From assembly GCA_947259675.1 (NCBI GenBank), contig CAMYNE010000081.1, positions 1 through 12,392 on the forward strand: DNA of 12,392 bases, in the 5' to 3' direction. Under the pieces are notes generated by a model that searched no databases, was not told the origin of the DNA, and was given only the letters and a program-made list of their open reading frames with translations. Positions 5,079 to 12,347 of this stretch are shown in pieces. The DNA is from an uncultured Pirellulaceae bacterium. Lineage in GTDB: Bacteria; Planctomycetota; Planctomycetia; Pirellulales; Pirellulaceae. The translations under genes were made by a program, and so were the position numbers. The stretch's first letter is position 1. Each line of letters starts with the position of its first letter.

Positions 5079-7802
5079 ATGCGAATGGTCCAATCGCTTA
5101 AAGCAATTATCTTTATTGTCCTGCTCGGCGGGCCATTGGGATCAGTTTGCGGATTGGTTGCGCAGGAAGAAAGAATTTTCACTGCGGCCGACATGGAGTT
5201 CTTTGAGAATCAAGTTCGTCCGCTGCTGGTCGAAAACTGTCTTGAATGTCACGGCGATCAAACCGAGAAAATTCGTGGTGGACTTCGTCTGACGTCCCGA
5301 GCAGAAGCGATCAAAGGCGGTGATTCAGGTCCGGCGATCGTGCCCGGCAAACCTGACGAAAGCTTGTTGATCGAAGCGATTCACTACGAGTCGTTTGAGA
5401 TGCCACCCACAGGCAAGTTGTCAGACGACCAAATCGGCGTGTTGACCAAATGGATTGAGCTCGGTGCGCCCGATCCGCGAGCGAACAGCGGGCCGACCAA
5501 TTCGGGTCCGGTTGATATCGAAGAAGGCAGAAAATTCTGGGCTTTTCAAGCACTTCAAAAAGTCAGCCCACCTGACACGCAAAATGCGGATTGGCCGCGT
5601 TCGACGATCGATAGATTTATCTTGGCTCGATTGGCAAAAAACAAATTGGAACCGGCGGCCGACACGAATCGGGAAACGCTTCTGCGTCGGGTCTATTTCG
5701 CATTGATCGGATTGCCACCGTCCGAGAAAACGGTCGAAGATTTTGTCGCCAGCAGTAATTCATTGGAACAAGATCTAGAGGATTTGGTCGATGAACTTTT
5801 GGCCTCCAGCCATTTTGGCGAGCGTTGGGGACGTCACTGGCTCGATGTTGCCCGGTTTGCGGAATCGAGTGGTGGCGGGCGAAGTCTGATGTTTCCTGAA
5901 GCGTGGCGATATCGGGACTACGTCATTGATTCATTCAACAAAGACAAACGCTTCGATCAATTTACGAAAGAACAGATCGCCGGTGATTTATTACCCTACG
6001 AATCCCAGGATCAAAGATCAGAATTTATCGTCGCAACGGGCTTTTTAGCGTTGGGACCAACCAATTACGAACAGCAAGACAAAGAACTGCTTCGCATGGA
6101 AGTGATCGATGAACAAGTTGACACGATTGGCCGCTCGTTCATGGCTTTGACTTTGGGTTGTGCGCGTTGTCACGATCACAAATTTGACCCGATTCCAACT
6201 CAAGACTATTACGCATTGGCCGGAATTTTTCAAAGTACAAAATCACTGGTCGACGGAAATGTCTCAAGTTACGTGCAACGATCTTTGGCCACCGATGCCG
6301 AAACCGCCGCCGAACAAAAGTACAAACAACAGGTCGCGAAATTGACAAAGGAACTCAGCGTCGCAACGAAGCGCATGAATGCCATCGGAGGAGCAGTTGT
6401 CACAAACGGACGCACAAGACGGCTGGCCGTCAAAGGTCTTCCAGGCATTGTTCTCGATGACTCGCAAGCCGAGCTAACGGGCCAGTGGAAAAAATCGACG
6501 TACGTGCCTTCTTACGTCGGTGAAAACTACATCCATGATGACGGACAAACTAAAGGCAAAAACCAGGCGGTGTTTTCGCCCAGCCTGGTAACGGGTGGAC
6601 AATACGAAGTTAGGATGTCGTACTCACCAGGTGGAAATCGTGCTTCCAACGTTCCCGTCACGATTAATCACCAAGACGGTCGCGCAGAACGAGTCGTCAA
6701 CCAGTCGCAGGATCCTCCCATCGATGGAATTTTCATTTCCTTGGGGACTTACCGTTTTGAAGCCAACAATCTCGCTTCGGTTACGATTTCAACTGACGAT
6801 ACCGACGGAGTCGTGATTGTTGATGCAGTTCAGTTCATTCTTCAAGACGATGAAAACAACACGGAAGCCAAAACCGATCCCCAACCCGTTGCGCAAAATC
6901 AACCTGATGCCATGCCTGCAATCGAGTCATTCGAATCGGATGAGTTGAGAGCAGCGAAGCAAAAAGTAAACGAATTGAACCTTCAGCTAAAACTGCTGAA
7001 ACAGGACGCTCCCCGACCAATCGCCAAAGCGATGTCAGTCGACGAAGAAGCAAATCCTCGAGACGGGCATATTCACATCCGTGGCAGTGTTCGGAATCTG
7101 GGTGACGTTGTTCCACGAGGATTCGTCAGTGTAATCTGTAACGAAGCTGATAATGTGGAGATTCCGACCGACGCAAGCGGCAGGTTAGAACTCGCCCGCT
7201 GGATTGCCAATTCCGAACATCCATTAACGGCACGTGTCTATGTCAATCGAGTTTGGCGGCACCTGTTCGGTAAAGGACTTGTTGCGACAACCGACAACTT
7301 CGGAAAGATGGGGCAGCGTCCTTCTCATCCGGAGTTACTGGACTATCTCGCATCCAAGTTTATCGAGGATGGTTGGTCGACAAAAAAATTGATTCGCGAG
7401 ATCATCCTTTCTCGAGTTTTTCGAATGTCTACGACCGCTGAGGCGACATCTGCCGCCGTCGATCCTGAAAATCGTTTGCTATGGCGAGCCAATCGTCGCC
7501 GAGTCGATGCTGAAGTTTTGCGAGACTCAATGCTTGCCATTTCAGGACAACTGGATTTGACAACCGGCGGATTGACGATCCGCAAAATCGAGCAATATGA
7601 CCTGGGATACAAATTTGATTCGGTAAGGCGCAGTGTTTATGTTCCAGCTTTTCGCAATACGATGTTGGATCTTTTCGAAGTGTTCGATATAGCCAATCCG
7701 AATCTGGTTGTTGGAAACCGCAATACAAGTACCTTGCCTATGGTCTTGCGGCGAAGCGATTGCTTGGTGAAACAAGACAGAGCGTCGCCACGGAACGATT
7801 GA
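5079..7802 (+). CDS. PSCyt1-DUF1549-DUF1553 planctomycete cytochrome c protein, 3' end frameshifted
   Basis: A large exported protein of unknown function, 907 residues as it stands. Start: TTG 5058, ATG 5079 and ATG 5085 are all in frame without a clear ribosome site; 5079 gives a compact signal peptide ending near VAQ. Residues (numbered from 5079): PSCyt1 haem domain with CLECH (C54, C57, H58) and a possible axial Met in MPP (108); DUF1549 at about 168-388, with the second family motif CARCHDHKFDP (C361, C364, H365); a probable coiled coil at 410-433; an inserted beta domain at about 454-590 resembling the golvesin/xanthan lyase carbohydrate-binding-like fold (LDDSQA at its start, VIVDAVQFI at its end); a second helix at 621-644; then DUF1553 from about 680 (LARWIANSEHPLTARVYVNR). 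The reading frame fails at about 7738, inside the conserved NTSTLP...QAL segment, and ends with about 20 out-of-frame residues. The likely remaining C-terminus is the next entry. Proteins of this type sit with DUF1501 proteins and are thought to act outside the cytoplasm. Confidence 0.93.
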   Translation: MRMVQSLKAIIFIVLLGGPLGSVCGLVAQEERIFTAADMEFFENQVRPLLVENCLECHGDQTEKIRGGLRLTSRAEAIKGGDSGPAIVPGKPDESLLIEAIHYESFEMPPTGKLSDDQIGVLTKWIELGAPDPRANSGPTNSGPVDIEEGRKFWAFQALQKVSPPDTQNADWPRSTIDRFILARLAKNKLEPAADTNRETLLRRVYFALIGLPPSEKTVEDFVASSNSLEQDLEDLVDELLASSHFGERWGRHWLDVARFAESSGGGRSLMFPEAWRYRDYVIDSFNKDKRFDQFTKEQIAGDLLPYESQDQRSEFIVATGFLALGPTNYEQQDKELLRMEVIDEQVDTIGRSFMALTLGCARCHDHKFDPIPTQDYYALAGIFQSTKSLVDGNVSSYVQRSLATDAETAAEQKYKQQVAKLTKELSVATKRMNAIGGAVVTNGRTRRLAVKGLPGIVLDDSQAELTGQWKKSTYVPSYVGENYIHDDGQTKGKNQAVFSPSLVTGGQYEVRMSYSPGGNRASNVPVTINHQDGRAERVVNQSQDPPIDGIFISLGTYRFEANNLASVTISTDDTDGVVIVDAVQFILQDDENNTEAKTDPQPVAQNQPDAMPAIESFESDELRAAKQKVNELNLQLKLLKQDAPRPIAKAMSVDEEANPRDGHIHIRGSVRNLGDVVPRGFVSVICNEADNVEIPTDASGRLELARWIANSEHPLTARVYVNRVWRHLFGKGLVATTDNFGKMGQRPSHPELLDYLASKFIEDGWSTKKLIREIILSRVFRMSTTAEATSAAVDPENRLLWRANRRRVDAEVLRDSMLAISGQLDLTTGGLTIRKIEQYDLGYKFDSVRRSVYVPAFRNTMLDLFEVFDIANPNLVVGNRNTSTLPMVLRRSDCLVKQDRASPRND

Positions 7803-7972
7803 GACTTGCCTATCTCAAGACGTTGGGGAGGAACCCGACAGAAGAAGAAACCCGGCTTGCTCTTTCGTATCTCGCGCAAATTGGCCAAAAAACAGATGAG
7901 CGGGAACAGGAGGCGTGGACAAGTTTGTTTCACGCCTTGTTTGCCAGTCTTGACTTCAGGTATATCAACTGA
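7739..7972 (+). pseudogene. Displaced C-terminal end of the DUF1553 domain
   Basis: In the frame that differs from the main gene, homology resumes at about 7739 (YGLAAKRLLGE) and runs to the stop at 7970-7972. The segment LAYLKTLGRNPTEEE and the last residues LFASLDFRYIN are the expected end of a DUF1553 protein (family pattern: R.AYL..LGR.PT..E, then a final AL..S.EF.YI). Moving from the upstream frame to this one needs a net loss of 3k+1 bases. Family members normally have about 16 residues (QALxxMNxPFV-like) between the two segments that are absent here, so a deletion near 49 nt is my estimate. The stop overlaps the DUF1501 ATG by one base (TGATG), as expected if this was the native end of the upstream gene. 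A TTG at 7760 could in principle start a separate 70-residue peptide, but no ribosome site supports it. Confidence 0.85.
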
Positions 7973-9411
7973 TGCGTGATTCCAACCATTTGCATTCCAT
8001 GAAATTATCCAGGCGCCAATTGCTCAACCGTACCGCGTGTGGATTCGGGGGACTGGCTTTAGCCGGACTCTTTGCCGACGCCGCGAAGGCCGATGAGAAA
8101 ATCAAAACGCTTGCTCTTCGGAAGCCAATGTTTGCGCCCCGCGCCAAAAGGGTCATTTTCATATTTATGCAAGGCGGCCCAAGCCATGTTGATTCGCTCG
8201 ACTACAAACCCGAATTGATCAAGAGCGACGGGAAAAGCATCGATTTCACTGGTGTTCGATTTGGGACATTCGGGTCAAAGAGCAAACGAAACTTAATGAA
8301 ACCGCTGTGGGGCTTTAAGCAATACGGCGAGAGTGCCCGTTGGGTATCAGACCTGTTTCCGGAAATGGCCCAGCACGTTGACAAGATGTGCATGATTCAT
8401 TCGATGCATACCGAAGGAGTTGCCCACGGTCCGAGTACTTTGTTCTTGCATACCGGTGCGACCAACCTGGTTCGGCCTTCGATTGGCAGCTGGATTACTT
8501 ACGGGTTGGGAACCGGTAACCAGAACATTCCGGGTTTTATCACGATCAATCCGTCGGCCAGCAAAGGCGGACCACGAAATTATTCGAATGGTTTTTTGCC
8601 GACGATCTTTCAAGGAACCGCGGTTGGAAGAGCCGGTCAAGCGGTATCGAAATCCAGGATTCGAAATATTACCAACAGCATAACGTCCGCAAATCTGCAA
8701 CGAAGTCAGTTTGAGTTTCTTCAGTCGCTCAATCGCGCTCAGGCGAAGCGCTCAGTTCATGAAGATCAGTTGGAAGCTACGATTGAATCTTACGAGTTAG
8801 CTTATCGCATGCAGCTTAACGCGCCGGGTGTGATGAATCTTTCGCAAGAAACCGAGACGACGTTGGCAATGTACGGTATCGATCAGAAAGAAACGGAGAA
8901 TTTTGGTCGACAATGTCTGCTGGCACGGCGTCTGGCCGAAGCCGACGTACGTTATATCCAGATCAACTACGCGGATGAATCGACCAACCCCAGATGGGAT
9001 CAACATTCGAACATGGGAAAGCACGCGGAGCATGCGAAAGCGGTCGACAAGCCGGTTGCCGGTTTGCTGGCTGATCTTGCCCAACGAGGATTGCTCGAAG
9101 ACACGTTGGTCTGGTGGGGCGGTGAATTTGGCCGGACTCCGTTTTCCCAAGGCAAAGACGGTCGCGATCACAATCCGCGCGGCTTCACCGTCTGGCTCGC
9201 GGGCGGCGGCGTGAAAGCCGGTTACGCACATGGTTCAACCGACGAGATTGGCCACCATGCCGTTCGTGACAAAGTTCACATGCACGATTTGCATGCCACG
9301 ATTCTGCATCTGCTTGGTCTGGATCACGAAAAATTGACCTATCGCTACGCCGGAAGAGATTTCCGTTTAACCGATGTCGCGGGTCGAGTCGTCAACGAAA
9401 TCATTAGCTGA
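7972..9411 (+). CDS. DUF1501 family Tat-exported protein
   Basis: A 479-residue protein of the DUF1501 family, which belongs to the alkaline phosphatase/sulfatase-like fold; the reaction is unknown. Residues 11-16 (KLSRRQ) followed by a hydrophobic stretch (24-34) and AKA at 38-40 form a twin-arginine signal, so the protein is exported folded. Family motifs: GGPSHVDS at 68-75 (candidate metal-site residues H72 and D74), WDQHSNM near 343-349, WWGGEFGRTP at 381-390 and GRDHNP with D399 and H400. The C-terminal HMHDLHATILHLLGL is also typical. ATG 7972 overlaps the upstream stop (TGATG), which supports that start through translational coupling; ATG 7999, just before the twin arginines, is an alternative. 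It appears full length. If the upstream PSCyt1 gene is really broken, coupling and function of the pair may be affected. Confidence 0.96.
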   Translation: MRDSNHLHSMKLSRRQLLNRTACGFGGLALAGLFADAAKADEKIKTLALRKPMFAPRAKRVIFIFMQGGPSHVDSLDYKPELIKSDGKSIDFTGVRFGTFGSKSKRNLMKPLWGFKQYGESARWVSDLFPEMAQHVDKMCMIHSMHTEGVAHGPSTLFLHTGATNLVRPSIGSWITYGLGTGNQNIPGFITINPSASKGGPRNYSNGFLPTIFQGTAVGRAGQAVSKSRIRNITNSITSANLQRSQFEFLQSLNRAQAKRSVHEDQLEATIESYELAYRMQLNAPGVMNLSQETETTLAMYGIDQKETENFGRQCLLARRLAEADVRYIQINYADESTNPRWDQHSNMGKHAEHAKAVDKPVAGLLADLAQRGLLEDTLVWWGGEFGRTPFSQGKDGRDHNPRGFTVWLAGGGVKAGYAHGSTDEIGHHAVRDKVHMHDLHATILHLLGLDHEKLTYRYAGRDFRLTDVAGRVVNEIIS

Positions 9412-9412
9412 C

Positions 9413-9490
9413 AGTGTAGCAACAATTGTCTCAATTGTTGTTGAGCAACACATGTTGTTGCTCGGCAATTGAGACAATTGCGGCTACACT
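9413..9490. repeat. 78-nt palindrome between convergent DUF1501 and rpiB
   Basis: The outer arms AGTGTAGC (9413-9420) and GCTACACT (9483-9490) match exactly. The next block CAATTGTCTCAATTG (9423-9437) pairs with CAATTGAGACAATTG (9466-9480) over 15 bp, and GAGCAACA (9443-9450) pairs with TGTTGCTC (9456-9463) near the tip. It starts two bases after the DUF1501 stop and ends 13 bases before the rpiB stop, so it could end transcription from both sides. Like the element at 2272-2348 it lacks a T-run and looks like a dispersed palindromic repeat, of a different sequence family. Confidence 0.8.
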
Positions 9491-9503
9491 CTTGACTCCA
9501 TCC

Positions 9504-9953
9504 CTACGTCGCAACCTGGCCAGCTTCGATCTGCATCACCTTGTCAACTCGGCGTTGATGCCGCCCACCTTCAAAATCGGTTGTCAGCCAGACCGTCACC
9601 AGCTCGGTCAACTCTTCGGGACTGAGAGAAGCTGACATACACAACACGTTTGCATCATTGTGTTGTCGACTGAGTTCCGCGGTCTTGCGATCGTGACATA
9701 CTGCCGCCCGAATTCCATTCACTTTGTTTGCGGCAATTGACATTCCAATCCCAGTTCCACAAACTAGAATCCCTTTATCGGCTTCACCCGCAACGATTCT
9801 CCGCGCGGCGTCTTCGGCAATATCGGGATAGTCGCAAGACTCGGTAATGTGGGTTCCACAATCGACGACCGTCATTTCGAGCGACTCAATCGCTTCGGCA
9901 ATCGTCTTTCGCTGGTCAATTCCCCGATGATCACTACCGATGGCAATCTTCAT
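9504..9953 (-). CDS. rpiB: Ribose-5-phosphate isomerase B
   Basis: A 149-residue cytoplasmic enzyme that interconverts ribose 5-phosphate and ribulose 5-phosphate in the pentose phosphate pathway. Family residues are all present: SDHRG at 7-11 (D8, H9), the nucleotide-like loop VCGTGIGMS at 64-72 with the catalytic Cys65 and Thr67, the ring-opening His98 in RQHNDAN, and the phosphate-binding arginines in GGRHQRRV (130-136). The length is normal for RpiB. The start at 9953 begins MKIAIGSDHRG, the usual N-terminus. It lies 45 bases downstream of the TsaC-phosphatase fusion on the same strand, probably in one operon. Its 3' side faces the palindrome at 9413-9490. Confidence 0.97.
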   Translation of the reverse strand: MKIAIGSDHRGIDQRKTIAEAIESLEMTVVDCGTHITESCDYPDIAEDAARRIVAGEADKGILVCGTGIGMSIAANKVNGIRAAVCHDRKTAELSRQHNDANVLCMSASLSPEELTELVTVWLTTDFEGGRHQRRVDKVMQIEAGQVAT

Positions 9954-9998
9954 ATCGAATCACTCGATTCAAAAGTCTCGTAAGTTGTAATGACTCAA

Positions 9999-11120
9999 CT
10001 AAAGTTGAATCCCGTCAATCCATTGAGTCAAGCTTTCGTCAATTTGATCTGCACAAGACTGGTAAGCCTCCACCGGCATCCCGATCGGATCCGATACATC
10101 GACCCCGTCTTGACGCAAAGTATTCACTCTCGGCTCAACATTGGGCCATTGAGACACAATCGCTTGCCGATGCCCGTTGGTCATGGTCAAAATCAAATCT
10201 GCAAACTGGGCGAGCCGGTAGGTTACCGGTTGCGAGCTGTGACCGTTTATGTCCAGCCCCATTTTCTTCATGACATCGACCGCTTGAGGCGTAGCCCGGC
10301 CACCGGGCATCGCTGCGATGCCAGCTGAAATAACGGTCACGCCATGATCTTCGAGTTCCTCGATTTTGCATCCGATTTTGTCGGCAAACCGTTTTCGCAT
10401 GATGGCTTCACCCATTGGGCTGCGACATGTGTTTCCCGTGCAAACCACGAGAGCGATATACGCGGCCATTCGATTGAGCGTTTTTTCGTCGATCACGCCG
10501 TGGCGGAGAAATTCAATGTCATTTTCGGTAATCTTAACCACGGAAGAAGGCTGTCCAAACCGGCACGGACCGTCGTCTAATATCAGGTCGAGGCTATCCG
10601 ACAGGTTATCGATCACCTGTTGACCCGTGATTGCCGGTTCTCCCCCTGCTTCATTCGCGCTCGTCAACACCATCGGACCGGCCGACAACCGGAGAATTTG
10701 CAAGGCAACTTCATGAGCCGGAACCCTCAACCCAACCGTTCCTGTCGGCACCGTGACATCCTGAACGAGTTGGGGCAATCGTTGAATTACGCTGTCCGGG
10801 TGGTTATTATCCACCACAATCGTGATGGGACCCGGCCAACAACGTCTGGCAATTCGCCGTCCCAGCGCCGACAAATTGGGAACATAGTCAAGCGCGTCTT
10901 CGTAGCTCTTAATGGCGAAAGCCAAGGGTTTATTAGGGTCGCGACCCTTGATTTCCAACAATCGGGCGACCGCGTCTTCACGCAATGCACTTGCGGCCAG
11001 ACCGTAAACTGTCTCCGTTGGCAGGGCAATGACCTGTCCAGCGGCCAACGCCTCGACTCCACGATGGACCACATCGCGCAAATCGTCCACATTCTTAAGG
11101 TCAATGACAGATGCAGTCAT
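9999..11120 (-). CDS. tsaC: TsaC/Sua5 threonylcarbamoyl-AMP synthase fused to LMW protein phosphatase
   Basis: A 373-residue two-domain cytoplasmic protein. Residues 1 to about 210 are a YrdC/TsaC domain, which makes L-threonylcarbamoyl-AMP from threonine, bicarbonate and ATP for the t6A37 modification of tRNA. Visible motifs are LPTETVYGL (33-41), KGRDPNKPL (58-66), RRCWPGPIT (92-100) and LTSANEAGGEP (152-162). After a linker of about ten residues, 220-373 is a low-molecular-weight phosphatase: the P-loop VCTGNTCRS has nucleophile Cys227 and Arg233, and DPIG at 344-347 carries the general acid Asp344. Thr231 of the P-loop matches the residue that makes Bacillus YwlE a phosphoarginine phosphatase; tyrosine-specific relatives usually have Ile. 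The usual Sua5 C-terminal domain is absent, its place being taken by the phosphatase. An upstream TTG at 11189 is in frame, but ATG 11120 starts right where family proteins begin. rpiB follows 45 bases downstream. Confidence 0.95.
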   Translation of the reverse strand: MTASVIDLKNVDDLRDVVHRGVEALAAGQVIALPTETVYGLAASALREDAVARLLEIKGRDPNKPLAFAIKSYEDALDYVPNLSALGRRIARRCWPGPITIVVDNNHPDSVIQRLPQLVQDVTVPTGTVGLRVPAHEVALQILRLSAGPMVLTSANEAGGEPAITGQQVIDNLSDSLDLILDDGPCRFGQPSSVVKITENDIEFLRHGVIDEKTLNRMAAYIALVVCTGNTCRSPMGEAIMRKRFADKIGCKIEELEDHGVTVISAGIAAMPGGRATPQAVDVMKKMGLDINGHSSQPVTYRLAQFADLILTMTNGHRQAIVSQWPNVEPRVNTLRQDGVDVSDPIGMPVEAYQSCADQIDESLTQWIDGIQL

Positions 11121-11303
11121 ATATTGGCAGAATTCCAGAATCGATCGTTCTATTTCGGTACTATATCTGTATGGGTCCGGCAGGGTCAAGTAGTTCCAAA
11201 ACTGTGTTGTAGGTCAATTTGGACAGCAAGGCCTCGGTACGACGAATTGTCGATCGGTCCTTCGGACAATTCGCCCACCAGCCAACTTCGTTCAAGGGCA
11301 GAT
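11121..11303. promoter_or_regulatory. Divergent promoter region between tsaC fusion and NHL lipoprotein
   Basis: This 183-nt gap must hold the promoters of both divergent genes. On the + strand TTGGCA (11124-11129) and TTCTAT (11148-11153) lie 18 bases apart and resemble weak -35 and -10 boxes, but a start that far from the lipoprotein gene would give a long leader. The clearest structure is the dyad at 11243-11273, listed separately. Confidence 0.4.
11243..11273 (+). promoter_or_regulatory. Perfect 9-bp dyad, possible operator or leader hairpin
   Basis: CGAATTGTC (11243-11251) and GACAATTCG (11265-11273) are exact inverted copies separated by 13 nt. The dyad ends 30 bases before the ATG of the NHL lipoprotein gene. 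It could be a repressor or activator site with half-sites about two helical turns apart (centre to centre 22 bp), or a hairpin in the 5' leader. Confidence 0.5.
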
Positions 11304-12347
11304 ATGCAATCGTTTAACGTGTCAAGTCGACACTTGGCCACTCTTAACAACCTCGACCATTGGAGTCGCCCAGCGTTTCGACGGCTGCTCTTCGTCATGG
11401 TAGTTTGCTTAACGGTCAGCGGTTGTCAAGATTCGGTAACGCCTTCCGATTCTGTAGAGATTTATGGTAGACGTGGACTGGGTGACGCTCGTTTCCAAAA
11501 GCCACGTGCCATTGCCATTGATGATCAAGACCAAATCTACATCGTGGATATGACGGCCAGAATCCAAGTCCATCAGGCCGGTGGCGAGTTTCAACGGAGT
11601 TGGCGAACTCCCGAATTCAAAGACGGCAAACCCTGTGGGCTTTCGTTCAGTAATGACGGATTGATCATGGTTGCCGATACGCACTACTATCGCGTCCTGT
11701 TTTTTACGAAGACGGGGGAGCTGGTTGAATCCAGGACCATCGGCGGCGTGAATGGTCGCGGTCCGGGTGAATTCGGGTTTGTGACGGATGTCGTCCAAGA
11801 CACCCAAGGCAACTATTATGTCGCCGAATACGGTGACTACGATCGCATTCAGAAGTTCGATGCCAACGGTAAATTTCTGTTTGAATGGGGAGGTCACGGA
11901 TCCGAACCGGGTAATTTTCTGCGACCTCAAGGCATCACCATCGATGAACGGGATTTTATCTGGGTTGCTGATGCGAGCAATCATCGTATTCAGGTTTTTG
12001 ATGCGACGGGTGATTCGGCAATCTTTATTCAAAGTTGGGGAACGCCTGGTTCTGAAGTAGGGCAGCTGCGATATCCCTACGATTTATGGCTCGATGGTAA
12101 GGGGCACATTTACGTTGCCGAATTTGGGAACAATCGCATCCAGAAGTTCACCCTGGACGGCAAATCGCTTGGCACGTGGGGAGGTCCCGGGCGCGAACCA
12201 GGTCAACTCCATCAACCGTGGGGAATGTGCATTGACAGCCGGGGTATGATTCACGTGCTCGATTCTTACAATCATCGAGTCCAGAGTTTTTTTTGGAACG
12301 AACAGCCCATCCAGACTTTGGCTACGCAGGATTCGTTAGCAGATTAG
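11304..12347 (+). CDS. NHL-repeat lipoprotein (beta-propeller)
   Basis: A 347-residue envelope protein. The start at ATG 11304 is chosen because AAGGG at 11294-11298 lies five bases upstream; the longer in-frame extension runs antisense to the tsaC fusion gene and is not credible. Residues about 25-41 (RRLLFVMVVCLTVSGC) form a lipoprotein signal with Cys41 as the lipid-bearing residue. The mature protein holds six NHL-type repeats at about 66-90, 108-135, 156-186, 204-233, 254-283 and 301-331, each with the pattern xxPxGIxxDxxGxIYVADxxNxRIQxF; the last four are the best preserved (for example VADASNHRIQVF and VAEFGNNRIQKF). Six blades would close a propeller, a fold that usually binds proteins or ligands. 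No catalytic residues are apparent, and the binding partner is unknown. It is transcribed divergently from tsaC and no partner gene follows within the window. Confidence 0.93.
   Translation: MQSFNVSSRHLATLNNLDHWSRPAFRRLLFVMVVCLTVSGCQDSVTPSDSVEIYGRRGLGDARFQKPRAIAIDDQDQIYIVDMTARIQVHQAGGEFQRSWRTPEFKDGKPCGLSFSNDGLIMVADTHYYRVLFFTKTGELVESRTIGGVNGRGPGEFGFVTDVVQDTQGNYYVAEYGDYDRIQKFDANGKFLFEWGGHGSEPGNFLRPQGITIDERDFIWVADASNHRIQVFDATGDSAIFIQSWGTPGSEVGQLRYPYDLWLDGKGHIYVAEFGNNRIQKFTLDGKSLGTWGGPGREPGQLHQPWGMCIDSRGMIHVLDSYNHRVQSFFWNEQPIQTLATQDSLAD

Noticed and set aside
5159..6174. Electron-transfer enzyme based on two CxxCH motifs
   Set aside because: Both motifs are standard parts of the PSCyt1 and DUF1549 families; redox activity has not been shown and the second may not bind haem.
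7738..7802. Programmed ribosomal frameshift in the PSCyt1 gene
   Set aside because: No slippery heptamer is evident, and conserved codons are missing, so a simple frame slip would not restore the normal protein.
11121..11189. N-terminal extension of the TsaC fusion from TTG 11189
   Set aside because: The added 23 residues are unlike the family N-terminus; ATG 11120 begins at the expected place.
10620..11303. In-frame 228-residue N-terminal extension of the NHL protein
   Set aside because: It is antisense to the TsaC domain, shows no domain, and the lipoprotein signal with a good ribosome site starts at 11304.
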